Assembly (NCBI RefSeq): GCF_021155765.1
Contig: NC_060110.1
Location: 5,642,001-5,706,000 of the forward strand
DNA length: 64,000 nt
Direction: 5' to 3'
DNA from: Diprion similis
Lineage: Eukaryota; Arthropoda; Insecta; Hymenoptera; Diprionidae
Of this stretch, positions 49,883 to 62,572 are shown in pieces. A model generated the notes under the pieces. It was not told where the DNA came from. It was given only the letters and a program-made list of their open reading frames with translations, and did no database searches. Position 1 is the stretch's first letter, and each line of letters starts with the position of its first letter. Position numbers and translations under genes: made by a program.

Positions 49883-52800
49883 TTAGGTAGTTCGTCGCGG
49901 TATTTGCAGTTCTGGGGATGTCTGCAGTTTTTCAATATCTTGGAGCGTCGATATTCCTTGTTCCTGTGAAATAGAGTTCCGAAAAAACTATCATGTTTCA
50001 AATAACTCAAATTAGACATGGTGTTGTTCTTCACTCGATTACAATTTCATATAAATTATTCGTTTGTGCATTTCAAATATCACATTGCGTACCTGATATT
50101 CCTTCCACTTATCGTAATTCAGTCTCATGTGACTAATTAATTCTGGCATGTCAACGAATGCTGAAACGTAAATAAACCATTAAAAATTTTAATCAATATT
50201 TATCTTCGACAATTGTATATTTTCTTCTAAAATGATCAAATTCGAATAGTGCGTTGACGCGGTTTATTTCTGACAGAAGAAATACGTACTGTGTCTTTTT
50301 AGGAATGCACACCACAAGAACCCCAAATTATAGGCAATTCAGAGTACACAGTCCACTCTGCAACGTCAGTCGCACGCTACAACTGAAGCTGCTCAGAATG
50401 CCCTTGTAATCTGAATTGCCTATAATGTGGAGTTCTAATGATGCGCCTCAACGAAAGACCCGGTTAATGCCTAACGCTCCTTGTTGCACGCAACTCACAT
50501 AGCATAATAGTTAGTTAATCATCTGCAGTGAGGATGAATAAGCTAGTGGCGTTGAGCTGCGCGCCGTTCATTCTACGAATTGTAAGTGCAATTCTGTTGC
50601 ATTCGCAAATTTGTTGTTTTAGTCAATTCTCTACTCACTGTCCCAAGCCTCGACCATGTCATTGATAATAAAGTCGACGAATCCAATCTGCGACTTGGGT
50701 ATGGAACACGTCAGTCTGTCAAACATCGGCATCACGACCGGCATCCCGTTTTGCTTCTCTTCGTCTGTCTGAAAACATTACAGGTATGTGAACGTGGAAG
50801 TATTTGGAAATTTGGCAGGTGTATTTGGGGCATTTCCGTGTGATCAGTCTGAACAAAAATCTCACCCTTATATTTTTCAGATTTTTAGAAAATCATAATT
50901 TCTTCGCTCGAAATTTCGGAGGATACTCCTTTGTTCGTGTAGATAAATTTGTGAACATTTCATTAGAGGCGGAATTTAGTACTGAAAGGCTATGGATGTT
51001 ATGCTGAATCGATTTCGCGAGAAAAAAATAAAATTTTCAGCGCATAACGAGTACTCGGTGAAATCAAAAGAAACTAAGTACATATTCAAAAGTTCTGTTT
51101 ATTTCACGGTTTCTGTCATCAACTAATTGAAATTAAGGACATTAAAAACAAAACAAAAGTATAAACATTTATGCTCACGTTCATGTTAATACAGAAAAAG
51201 AAGAAGTGTTTAGTTAAACTCAGAAAATAATAATGTATTTGTTGCGATACCTATAGATCAAGATTTGAGTTGAATTATATAGGAGGTATGTAAAAGTAAC
51301 GGACCCTGTATTGTCAGTCAAAAGTTTCTTGGATTAGCCACTGGAGTCGGGCGCTACAATCGGAAGAAAAGTAGCGCGCTAAGTTTCAGATTTGTCAGTC
51401 GGACTCTAGCCATGGTGACGACCAGAAGTGCTCGAACCAGTTAAGTATATTTCGGTTTCTAAGCAAAGCGGTACTAGAGGGGAGGTTGTCAATTTGAAGT
51501 TGAATACGAACCGACATGAGTAGACCGACATCTGAAGATTTTATGGATCGATACAGAGTCAGAATGCAAAATGGGATCATTTACTCAGAACTGTATACTT
51601 CTAATACAGTCTTTGTATCAACCGATAGAACCGTCGAAAAGAATTTTTGACTGCGTACGTGTTTAGTATTGCGTTTCTATCCTTAGAGTTCCCAAGGTGC
51701 ATTTTACATGCTAACAAATTAGAATTGATTCTCTTGCAGAAATTAATTCAGTAAAAAATCGATCGCTCATGATCTAAAATCGGTACGACAATGTACGACA
51801 ATTTTCACCCGTTTTTCTACACTAACAGAAGAGTATACAGTATACACCTTTCAGCGCAATGTTGTTTTGAATATTATGACTTTAAAATGCACTCGAAGCC
51901 GAACAGCTGCTAACATCTAAACATCACCGATTAAAATTCTATAAAAAATCACACTTTTATTAACCAACGAAAATATTTCATAAAATTGACCGGTTCTAAG
52001 AGAGTGTGAGGTTTTTAACCAAATCGATTACACGTGGAATGCCCAGTTAACAGTTCCAAATTGGAATCAGGAAGGATGATTTAGTTGAAAGTAGATTAGC
52101 TTGGAAAGAAAACTTGGTTAGCAGTGTATTTTCATACCTGCCGGAAATATTCTTCAGCGATTCGTCTCGCCCACTCAATGCAAGCCTTCAACGGTCTAGT
52201 CGGGTTGGATACATCCGCGCATTTTATCATCATCCTTTTAACTAAGGTAATGTTCTCTGGTTGGAGTAGTACCGTCATGTCAATAACGTCGGAAACAGGC
52301 TGAAAGACAGTTAATAATACGGTACATTTTGAACTGCATTTGTGATGATGTGGTAACGTGTTTAAAAAGCTTCACTGTATTAAATTATTCTAATTATATC
52401 AAAACTGAGTTCTGCGATTTGTTTCTTCAAGTAACAAGTATAATACAGCAATTACAGGGTAGAACGAAGGTATAAGAGATACCTCGGACTGTGAGTCACC
52501 TGCCATTCGATTGCTGCAGACGTTGACGAACTTTGCGAGGTGTTCGAAGTGCCTTGTCATCTCGGTAGCGAGAATCATGTCAATAACGTTCTGCCTTGCC
52601 ACTTTGTACGACTCTCTGTCCAAACCCTGAGAAACAATAACTCAGATAATCCTGGTAAAAACACGTTTCACGATTATTCATACATTTCTTATGGCGTAAA
52701 TGCTCACGAGTTTTTCCGTTTAATTTCTCACAATTGTTGAAACAAATTAACTCAATTCGCAAAAAGTTGCTCGAGCGCGAATCTGTAGGTAAGTACATTT

Positions 52801-55800
52801 TTTTTATTCTTTTCGTGATTTCATACTTAGGCGAAGTTAGAAACATGAAAGAAATTTCTGAACAATTACTCAAATTTAACGCAAAATCACGATAATTACC
52901 TTAAAAATGTTCGCCCTATCGTCAGCCAACGTAAGCTTGAATGTAAGGGCTGCATGGTGCGACTCCAGAACCGCCAAGTCGTTGTACAAAATAGCAAGTT
53001 TGTTGTTAGCGTTGCAGAGAAATTGGCTAAAATGATAAAAATATTGTCATTTTTACAGAGTTTGTCATTCAAAAGTGTTGCTGGATATCAGAAGCCCTCC
53101 TCTCCAGCTTACCTTGATCTTCCCGGATGATCTATGTCGTGAGCCGCAGCGGCTATCAGAGCCGTGACTTCGTCGAGCGGGTCAAATATCATCTTGAGCC
53201 TCTCGGATCGCATGAACTTAGCGGTTGCCTGAAGAACGTCAGCAGCATGTGAGGAATTGTGATAACTGTTGTCTGCGTGGTAATGCATCTCAACGAGGGT
53301 GAGCCAGTTGAAAAGAGTCTTTTCGTCGCAGCCCAGTGTTGCAGGGCCTTCGTAGAGCCCGATAAGATTCATCCCCAAGTAAACGAGCGGTCTGAGAGTT
53401 CGAAAAAATGAAGCGTACGTAGTAAGATTCGGGAATCAAAGTTATCCCGAAAAACTGCCAGGTGCTAATTATATTTTCATGGTGAGTTATAGAAATATAA
53501 GAAAACCCTGAAAAGTTTCACTGCCAGATTGGCGTGCATGTGACCACTTGTACTCTACCTTCCGCAGGAAAGAACCTCCAGTTTGAATATGTCGAAGTCC
53601 CAGTCGAGACTCTTCTCCATCATGTCGTGAATTTCTTGGGGTGGTCTGTAACCCTTGAGAGACATGCGATGAGCAGAGGCATTGGTCAGTGTCTTGCTCG
53701 TTGGTATCCGACTCACAGAGTCGTTTGACGACCTTCTCGAGTCCCTCGCGTAGACCGGAGACTGCACATGGATACGTCAACCACTATTACTCTCACCCAT
53801 CGATAAACGTCAAGATTTTATTTTCTTCGAACCGATTTTAACTCACCGCCAAGAGAGCACCGACGAGATCTTCAGTGACCGGATCGTATCCTCTGCTGTC
53901 CTCCCTTAGCTGTGGTGTGTACAATTCCGTGCCTTTAAGCAGTTCGATCGCCTGCAAAAAGAATAGAAGTGAAATCACATTTTTTGTAGTAGGCACGAAG
54001 CGATGGTCGTATTATTGGTTTTAAAAAAACTTCAAAGTGGTGAACGATGCCGAGAGAGGAACGAACATACGACAATAAATAAATAAATAAATAAATCGAA
54101 CAATCGAGCTGTCGGTCATTATATCTAAATAAGTAATAGTCAATTACGATAAATTGAGAACGAAAAGTCATGTACCAAATTCTAGGAATATTCCGAAAAT
54201 TGTGAATTTTATTGAAATTAATTCGAAAAAGACAAAAATTGTGTCGTGTCTCTGTCAAATTGTTTGTTTTACTCCCAAATTTCAATCTAAACAATTGGCC
54301 CGTTTGTTCGGAATTCAGGTGAGGTACGTATATGTAGCCGGAATTCGTCGAAGTTTCAAAAAATTCGCAAGAAATCTCTGCCGAATACTTAACGTAGCTC
54401 TGAAATTCCATCCCAATCGGTCAAACTATTCCTCTGTAACTTAGGATATACGAAATAATTATTTAAAAGTTGAAAAACATGGCCATTAGGTAACCGGAAG
54501 TGGTAAAATTCTGGAAAGTTTCATGAATCATCTCCTGCACCCAATACTTGTTTTTCCGTCCATTTTTCATTAAAACTGATGAAACCGTTTCCTCGGGTTT
54601 CAGGATATAATACTTTCTACGTACACGCAAGCACACATATGTGAGAAAAAATCAGAAAACGGCCACGAGAATGATGAAACGTGTAGGTATTCAATTTGAA
54701 GAGAATTTTTTTTCTTGGCGGATCGTTTTTCGTGATAACACATACAACATGCATTTCGCTTGACGATCATACCTAAAAACCACTTCGGATGAAGATTATT
54801 TATCCTTATTATTACAAAAAGTTCGCTATCAGACATAATATTCTTTCTTATAACTTCGTCACTAGCTACAAATAACGCACCTTGTACATCTGCAGCGCGA
54901 GTTCCGGACTCGTCGTCGATGTGTCGTTCAGTGCGGTTGAGAGAATGCCGATAACACGAGTGATCGGTGCTTCCAGTGGTAAATTGTGAATTTTCGTAAA
55001 GCTGGATCGTCTGTGGGCTGAAAGAAATCGATGTTCATGATTTGGTTACAAGCATTCTTAACCAGGTGAATGGGTGGTTAATATTCACTGCGTGCGTTTT
55101 CGCATTGGCACTGATTTTCGATCGGGACATGCTGGTAACTGAATCGGGTTTGGGGATCGGGCGCCTTACTCTCACTCCCCGTCGACTTGACGTCGAACGA
55201 TCCTCTTCTTAGCGAGTGAACGCTTCCTCTGGGCATTTGTTGGGCCCCAGTGTTGCCCGGACCGATTGCCATATTTTCAAGGAGGTAGGTGGTGTCGTGG
55301 ACGTAAATGTAGTGGGTCGGCGTCCTGGTTAAACAGATTAGGCGATCGTGTAGCAGGACGGGAGAACGATCTTCTTACAAACGATTATGCTAAAACGACA
55401 GATATTCAGCCTATGTGCATATTATACGTACGACGCACCTGCCCGAGGCGGAAAAAGGCACTATCCGACAGTTGATGGTGATCGTCTTCGACGATTTCCT
55501 CTTGCAGTTCATGTTCCCTTCCCATTCTCTGCCTCGCCGAAGGTGTTGATCCATTAAGACAAAGTTGTCGGAGGATACGATGTCCATTATTTTGTTCCCC
55601 AGAAGTTCTTCCGGTTTGTAACCGAGAAAACGTTCACTGGCCTTATTTGCAAACTGTGGAAAAGGGACACGAAAAAAAGTGAGTCCCAGACTATTGACTA
55701 TCGATGGGATGAGGTCTTGAGATTTCACCTGGACAACGTGGCGGTCGTTGGTTACGTGGACCATGTCTCTACACCTGTCAACAGCGACGTAAAGTGCGTG

Positions 55801-58800
55801 AAAAGCGGCGAGGTGTAACCTGGGCTGGAGTTCGCTTGCGTGGATATTGACGAGTTCGTTGGCCAGAAGGTTTTCCTGGGAGCACTCGAGGAGCGTCTGT
55901 CGAGAAAGCATCCGATGTGCGCTAGTTAATTGCAATGCAGCGATCATCAATTTACTATGATCAGAGACTTAGAAAAAACCGGCTAGCTCGCAGTACTCAC
56001 TCTGTTGAAGCCAATCCCCATCAATCCGATCGTCATGATCTGATCCTGATCCGCGTTGATGAGGAACCTGGAAATAATAGCATGAAGTCGCGTCTACTAA
56101 ACAAGGAGAAAAATTATACGAGCGGAGAAGTATTTTACTTACGACTTCCGAACGAGAGCGACGATTACTGTGTTTGGATTGACACCCGAAGCCCTGATCG
56201 ATCTATCGGTAAGAAAAAATCAAGCTTGTACTAGAGTAAGTCATTTTGCTAGTGCCAGACATGATTGAGGTGGTACCTGCACGTCAACAGACCTGCAGAG
56301 TGAATCTGAATCTATTCCTCTAGATCCTCGGTGATCTATCACGACGATGTCATGCGCGCGGCTGTGGAACGTCTCGAGGGCCGTGTCTGTGCTCCTTGAG
56401 TAAGTTACCGACCACCCTAGTTTCTTCGCTGCCGATCCCAATACTTCCGATTGGTGATCGTCCCGCCCGAAGACCAACATTATCTTAGATGTGTAAATGG
56501 AAATTTTAATTTTATGAAAATTATCAGGCGCCCTTTTATCGGGTTACTGTGAAAATCGTTAGTTTTTTTTTTTTTTACCTTGGTCGAGCTGGGGCTCCAT
56601 GATGTCAGTAGATTCGATTTCAAATCTTGGGGTCCCTTCTGAAATCGGAATTAATAAGTTCATCTTGCATGTTTAACTTTTCAAGTACTAAACTGTATTA
56701 AATTCGAGGTGTAGGCAAAGGCCATGGCGGGATAAGCGCGGTAAAAATGCCTTTTGCGAAAATTTTGTTGGTATTTTGTGGGTAAATAGGTACCATTACA
56801 ATATTAAGAACCTGAAAGTATCAGACCTCAATCTCAATTCGTTTTCGAAGAGAATATAGAAAACTAACAAATACATAATAATTTTCACCTTAGGATTGAC
56901 TTGACCGATTTGTATAAAAATTTAATGTGTTATTAAGGGATTCAAGAGCTTTCAGAGACACAATGGATAGAGGTTTAGCTTGGTAGATTCGTGATTAAAA
57001 AAATTATTGTCTTTCGAACTTTTGTTTTTAATTGTCATATTTTGCAAGCAAAATCATGAAACGATTATTTTTATATTCTCTATAGAATCTTAAATAACTT
57101 GTATTTAATCAAATTTTTGGTAACGGTACGCCGTAGTGAGAGAAATTAGAAACCAGTTTTTTACAAGAAAAACTGGCCTATTAAGGGGTTACCCTATCGT
57201 GGCGAACATTAGAAAGAGCTAATTTTCAAGATTTAATTTTGAAAAAACTACCGAGGCGATATGAAAAGCTTAACTAATCTGAAATATTCAACTGACTTAC
57301 ACGTTGACGAGTGTGCCCAAAAAATTTTATTGGACAAAAATACAATCTAATAGTTCTCTCTTCTCTTCGCGTCTTTCGATGTTTTTTGTACTCGCAAAAC
57401 GGTGTACATGATTTTGCAAGTAGCGGTGATTTGGCATAAAAAAAATATGCACATTAAGTACGTTGTATTAGCTTTTGACTGACGAAGTTTTTGTCCCATT
57501 TGGTGACGAATTTTTTTCTATGTTTTCGGCTGAAGAATACGTTGCATTATTATTAACAAGTATTGAAGAAGAAATAAAAACGAAAAAATGGTTCTTCGTC
57601 CAAAAAGTACTATTGCTTTGAATATGTGTACCTATTTCGGCAAAGTATAAACAAAGTCGTGACAATTTGGGTTGAAGTATTACCTCGTATTCGTTACATT
57701 TGTATTTCACTCGCTATTTGAAACGCACTCAAATTTTCTTTCGATTACTTGAATATCAACTAAGCTGCAAAATCACTTGGACGATGTAGCTATAATCCAT
57801 ATTCACCTAGATATAGCTAAAGAATGAGATCTTGACCTTCTGATAATCGAATTCATCAAGCTTTACAACTGCAGATAAGCAACTTTCGGTATATCAAAGT
57901 GAAATAAAAGTGTACTTTGTATAGAAGAGACTGAAAATTTTACCCACACCTACGCTCAGGTCCACATTTCGGAAATATACAATCAAACAGATCAGATGTA
58001 TATTTCATCTATATTGTCCACTGTGGTAAAATGATATTTTTATATCATCTATGTATTCTCTCGATTTTGTAAAGCCCCAGTTGTCGTTCCGATCTCTCGC
58101 GATACAGTTCGTATCGCTATCTCAAATAAAGTATATCGTTCAATTGTTAATGATCATCAGAAATCTTTAATTAACAACCTGCTTTACCCACTTTTATCCT
58201 TTATCTACATCCATCTCTCCGAACAGTATAAAATTTCGAGTCGATGCATCGATTACAGCTCGAGATATCGTATAGTTTCTCGAAAAACGTGTTTCAAGTT
58301 GGCACACTAGGTTTTTACATGTCTTAACATCTATCCTCGTATTGCGAATCAATCTTAATCGTTCAAACTATCTTTTAAAGGGGGAAAAACAAACACTTTC
58401 TAACAATTTCATGGTATGGAATAACCCTTTAAACAAGTTTCAGCCGTATTATTGCAAATTTTATTCTTATTTTTTTATAAATGATATACTGAAATAATTC
58501 AACTAAAAAAATAACTTCACAACTTCTAACGTAAGTGAATCATTTCAGTACATCATTTATAATATAATAATACCGCTAAAACTTGTTTAATAATTTATTT
58601 TTTCTGGTAAAAAAAAGGTTTTTACTTCCTCTAACATAGCGTACTGCAAAGAAAATTTCTAAAAAAACACAATTTGTTGAGGAATCTATAAGAAATGTAA
58701 AAATAATAGTTTCATAATATTACTCGAAAAGTATCACAGTAATAAACAAAACTTTGAGAGGCGATATTTTTTTTCATCATGAATGTATTGAGCCAAAAAT

Positions 58801-59738
58801 CTATCCGTTATGCGTCTATGAAAGCTCTCAAATCCCTTAGTTAAGTCAATCATAGGGTAAAAATTATTTTATATTTTTTGATTTCTTTATTCTTGTCGAA
58901 AACTAATTGAGGTTGAGGTCTGTTACTCACAGAATCTTAGTATTTAGATGGTACTTACTTCTCCATAAAATATCATTACGATGTTCAGAAAAGGGATTTT
59001 CACCCTGCTTATCATCCCCCTGTGGCCTCTTACTGTGTTCTTTTTCGTCGTTCATGTGGCACACAGTTCTTAATACGTGCACTAGTAGATAACCGTGAAT
59101 GGCATAATCCTTGGGATTACGATCCACTCGATCTACACTTACTTTTAAATACATTAAAATAAGACGACAGTACTGATAAGCACTATCCAAGAAAAGGCAC
59201 TAGAAGCAATAGTAAGGTACAAGCCTGTGCAATGCGTAATTTTTAGAATAGATTCTTGATTTCATGTATCTTACTTTGATAAGCTTGCCCTGATTCATTG
59301 TTCACAAATACTTCATAGACAGATAAACTTTCCTTTACTGAGCCAGGTGGATCGATGTTCAGGCAAATCGAGTATTGATCATGGATGGGACGAAATTGCA
59401 TCAAAAAGTCCATGAAATAAGATGACAGAATAATAATCAGAAGTGCATTTTTATCAAAGAAAGTAAGTGAAGTCAAATCAATTGCTCTGAGAAACAAGAA
59501 GAAATTTCGGAAGTGAGAAAAGGGGAAAAAATTAATTTACGTGACTTTGAAAATGAGTTGTTGAGTTAAATCAAGAACAGAAACTGAAGAGGATACTTCC
59601 AGCTAAAAAAGAGCACACTAATATCAACGTGGAAAAAGAGAGGGCAAACGGTGGAAGGATGCATGGCCAAGATAAAAGAGCGTAAACGAAGACTGTTTCG
59701 TTGGCGTGAAACTTAAGTAAACATTATCACTGGTGGTT

Positions 59739-59777
<39 letters not shown>

Positions 59778-60575
59778 TATTACGACTACTACGACTTCTA
59801 CTACTACTACTACTACTACTACAGATCCACGTGCAGCCTTTGGTCTTATATAACCGTGAAAATATTTTCCAAATTTTACTCTCAGACAAATACCATACTG
59901 TCTCTTTTTTCCTCGCCCTGCAGCGTCATACCGACAGTTTAACGTCTCACTGAATCTATACTCAAGTGCCTGAGGTTTCTCTACGTTTTATCTCGTGTAA
60001 GGTACCAGGAGTAAGAGCGCATAGTTCAACGCGTCTAGGCAAATTTAACCCTGTCGCAACATCTTGTCACTTCGGAATGCGGATCCCAAATCGAATAGTC
60101 GAGGACAGAGCGCTGCTGACATGCTCAAAGAAAAGAAGAAAAACGACGGAGAAGTGAGACAAGGCGCTCGCTCGTTTTTTCCCGGCTCTGTTTTTTCTCC
60201 CAAACGGGAGGTCCCAAAATGTGCAACCGGAAGCAGGCTCCTTACGTATGTGACGGGTATGACGATGGGGATCGCGGGCTCCTTGACCTCCATGACGTAT
60301 CTGCTCTGACAGCAGGTAGCGGCTAGTCGAGTGCAGATGCCAGGTATCAGTCTGGTGAACCACGTATCACTGGTCTCGATACTAGTGTTCGGATTTTCAC
60401 TGTCCGTCGGACCTTGCACGTAAAGTATCGGCTTCGTCTGCCGCCGCGTGTCCGGCATGCCGAAGTCACCGTCCAACCCTTGGTGGTCGAGATCCGCGGA
60501 TGGCTGAAACCTTTGGTCGCTCCTGGTCGCCGGCCGAGGAGCGCGGTTCTGTGCCCAAGAATTGGCCTTCTTCAT
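49883..60575 (-). CDS. Pde8: cAMP phosphodiesterase 8
   Basis: Exons on the minus strand: 60575-60246 (tentative N-terminus), 56638-56579, 56483-56293, 56202-56143, 56067-56001, 55896-55729, 55653-55439, 55324-55170, 55017-54881, 53951-53847, 53761-53559, 53391-53113, 53026-52900, 52626-52483, 52299-52138, 50768-50639, 50160-50093, 49963-49883. All phases agree; 893 residues with the tentative start. PDE8 hydrolyses cAMP with high affinity. A receiver-like domain (about 131-235; [28 protein letters not shown]) precedes a PAS domain (about 270-375; [19 protein letters not shown]), then RRGSFDVKS, a match to the PDE8 region around its PKA site. The catalytic domain (about 540-870) has [15 protein letters not shown] and KCADVSNP metal ligands and the substrate glutamine in SQIGFVDF. 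The donor of exon 55324 may be at 55176 instead of 55170. Confidence 0.93.
50317..50436. mobile_element. 120-bp terminal-inverted-repeat element in a Pde8 intron
   Basis: 27 bases at 50317-50343 (starting AGAACCCCAAATTATAGGCA) are the reverse complement of 50410-50436 with two or three mismatches. The middle is 66 bases, noncoding. It looks like a tiny MITE or a foldback relic. Confidence 0.7.
50769..52137 (-). other. Pde8 intron, 1.4 kb
   Basis: No coding exon. Around 51337-51375 a GCGCTAC...GTAGCGC inverted pair with flanking GGAGTC/GGACTC words suggests an old repeat, perhaps related to the element at 50317-50436, which has a similar CGCACGCTACAA core. Confidence 0.4.
54074..54096. repeat. 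(AATA)n microsatellite in a Pde8 intron
   Basis: About six AATA units. Confidence 0.8.
56717..59031. mobile_element. foldback element, family B copy 2, carrying a nested insertion
   Basis: Begins AAAGGCCATGGCGGGATAAG (56717) and ends in the inverse at about 59024-59031. Inner parts also mirror each other: about 56925-56980 (TTAAGGGATTCAAGAGCTTT) against about 58800-58855. Both arms match the spatacsin copy at 24048-24667. The centre is interrupted by a separate TTAA-flanked element at 57181-58432. Without it the element would be about 1.07 kb. Confidence 0.75.
57181..58432. mobile_element. nested TTAA-flanked element (piggyBac-like target choice)
   Basis: TTAA at 57181-57184 and 58429-58432 flank ends GGGGTTACCC... 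and ...TAACCCT. Imperfect terminal inverted repeats of about 45 bp share GGGTTA, TTAGAAAG and TTTTC at matching distances. No transposase frame is seen. TTAA target duplication is the habit of the piggyBac superfamily; assignment is inferred. Confidence 0.65.
59739..59821. repeat. (ACT/CTA)n microsatellite
   Basis: Two runs of CTA units separated by a short interrupted stretch, inside the large Pde8 intron. Confidence 0.85.
60246..60575 (-). CDS. Pde8: probable N-terminal exon of Pde8
   Basis: 110 codons from ATG (60573-60575) to the donor TAC|GTAAGG, phase 0, matching the phase of the next exon at 56638. The frame is basic and proline-rich at first, then has Cys-rich [17 protein letters not shown] stop (TAG) lies directly before the ATG; that TAG could also be a splice acceptor, letting the frame continue from the exon at 62487-62572. 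PDE8 N-termini differ among isoforms and I recognise no family motif in this exon, so its place in the gene rests on phase and position. Confidence 0.5.
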
Positions 60576-62486
60576 CTACGCTCCATAAAAGCTATCAATC
60601 ACATTAGCTCTCAACACGCTGATTTTCCACCTCAACTCATTGCAGTCGATCAGAAACGCACCGATCGCACGGAATCTAGTGTCTTAACACCGTTTTGTCA
60701 GGACTCAGGCGTTCCACGCACTCGCCGATGGCTGTTTACTCCTTAAACTGGCTCTAAATTGACCCTTTCCAACTCCCGCTTATCACCCATCGTGCTGATT
60801 ATCTTTATCACTGATATGTTCGACGTACGTTCTTTATGTCTCTAATCTACAAGTTGATACCTATATACTTGCCACTGATTAAACCTCCGAGTATAATACA
60901 GTATCGCAGATACGTCACGCGATTGTGTTTCAAAATCTTCGCTAATTGATCGTTAGACAGTTTTTGTTTTCACTTGTTCTCGTTTATTCTTCCCGAATCT
61001 AATCTTCGTATGTACAATGTACATACATAACTATAAGCCTTGTCACGTGGGCAGGGTCAGATCATCGGTACCATAGACATAAGGCACTTTGGATTGGTAC
61101 ATCGGTTTTCAACTCGTTTCGTGCCTACTTTTAATCCGGCAAACAACAAATAACCAGGCGCTACAAGTTATTGAAGATTAAAATGATAGATATCTATTTG
61201 AACCGCTGATACGAAGCTCGAGGTTCGTTATCATTGTCTATAATAAAAACGTGCGGTTATCGAAGATAGTTTCATGCTATGAATAACAATCCTTCGATAT
61301 TACTCTTTCCGGAATCCTCGTAATTACTCCCTGCTTCGCACTTTCGCGGATAAAAATTTTGTTCCTATCTTGTTGCGGAATTTTCGTTATACGGTTGCAT
61401 CTGGGAATTTTCACCAACCTAGCATCCGACTCTTAATTCTCCTATAAAGAAAATATTTACACTCCGGCCGAAGTCCTGCGGATAAAAGATTTAACGACGA
61501 TAATTTTTCTAGTTCGTAAAACACGAGGCTTCGCTTTGATTAAACAGCATACCAATGCGTATACAACGTGGACGTGGATGATGAGGAAGGAGGGAAACGT
61601 ATTCCCTCTGGCTTACGATGGGCTACGGAACGCCCTGAAAACGCCGCAGCATCACCCAGTATACGATACTGTGTACATTCACGAACCAACTATAAAATCG
61701 CTATGAACCAGGTCTCGAGTCGTTTCCCATCATGTTTACGCGTCTAAAGTCAAGCTTCTTCTTTATAGCTATTTTCACGATCCACGCTGCTACCTGTATG
61801 GCCTATTAGTTTTAGCTTAGCCTACATTGATGGGAGACTTGAGGATTGAAACAACCCACATACTTCTTGTTCCCGAAACGTCTTTTGAATTAAAAAAAAT
61901 AGAAGATAAGAATAAAAGAAGCGCTTGCGCGACGTTGAAGAACGGTAAGTCCACGAGACCATTCAGTTGGAAATCAACTGACAAAGAATGATTACAATTC
62001 GTTGGCATTGATTTCGAATGATTCATCTTAATCTCTACCTTATCGAGTCATTTTTAATGATTTCCAGCGTAACCCTTGACTTCCGGTGGTTTTCGAGCGT
62101 TCTGGATGAGGTTCTGTGTCATTTACAATAAATAACTGGAGAACATTGGAAATCAATGGAAATTACCCTAGGAGCCGGGAATCGACGAAAGCCCATGGTA
62201 AGATAGAAATCAATAGAATGTTATAGAATAAAAACTATTTGGCATCCATCACAAAACGAGCTGCAAGGCCTACAACGGTTTCTGTGATTCTCAATGCCAT
62301 CATGGGATTTCAAATAATTTGCAATGATTTCAATTATATATTGATTGATTCCTCGTTATCGTAAAGAATATTTCAGTCATTGCCAATAAGTTCCTTTCAC
62401 CTACAATTGATTTCCAACTGCTAAATTTATGACTTCCTTTAAATTAATGTGCCCTCGTACCAAAGTGACAAGGGTAAGTTACTCAC
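60576..62486. other. Pde8 5' region or first intron
   Basis: GC-mixed sequence with no coding exon I can support. About 60580-61070 could include a Pde8 promoter if the ATG at 60575 is the true start. Confidence 0.35.
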
Positions 62487-62572
62487 GATAACGCAGACCT
62501 CCCCATCTTCTTCGGGAAGGGTACGAATCCGGGACTCCAGACCCTCCGCGATTGATTCCTCTTCTTCAGATC
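62487..62572 (-). CDS. possible upstream coding exon of Pde8
   Basis: 86 bases between a good acceptor (TTTATCAG) and a good donor (ATC|GTGAGT). In the phase that would continue into 60575 it reads an acidic stretch (SEEEESIAEGLESRIR...). The other frames are also open, so this is a candidate only. Confidence 0.3.
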
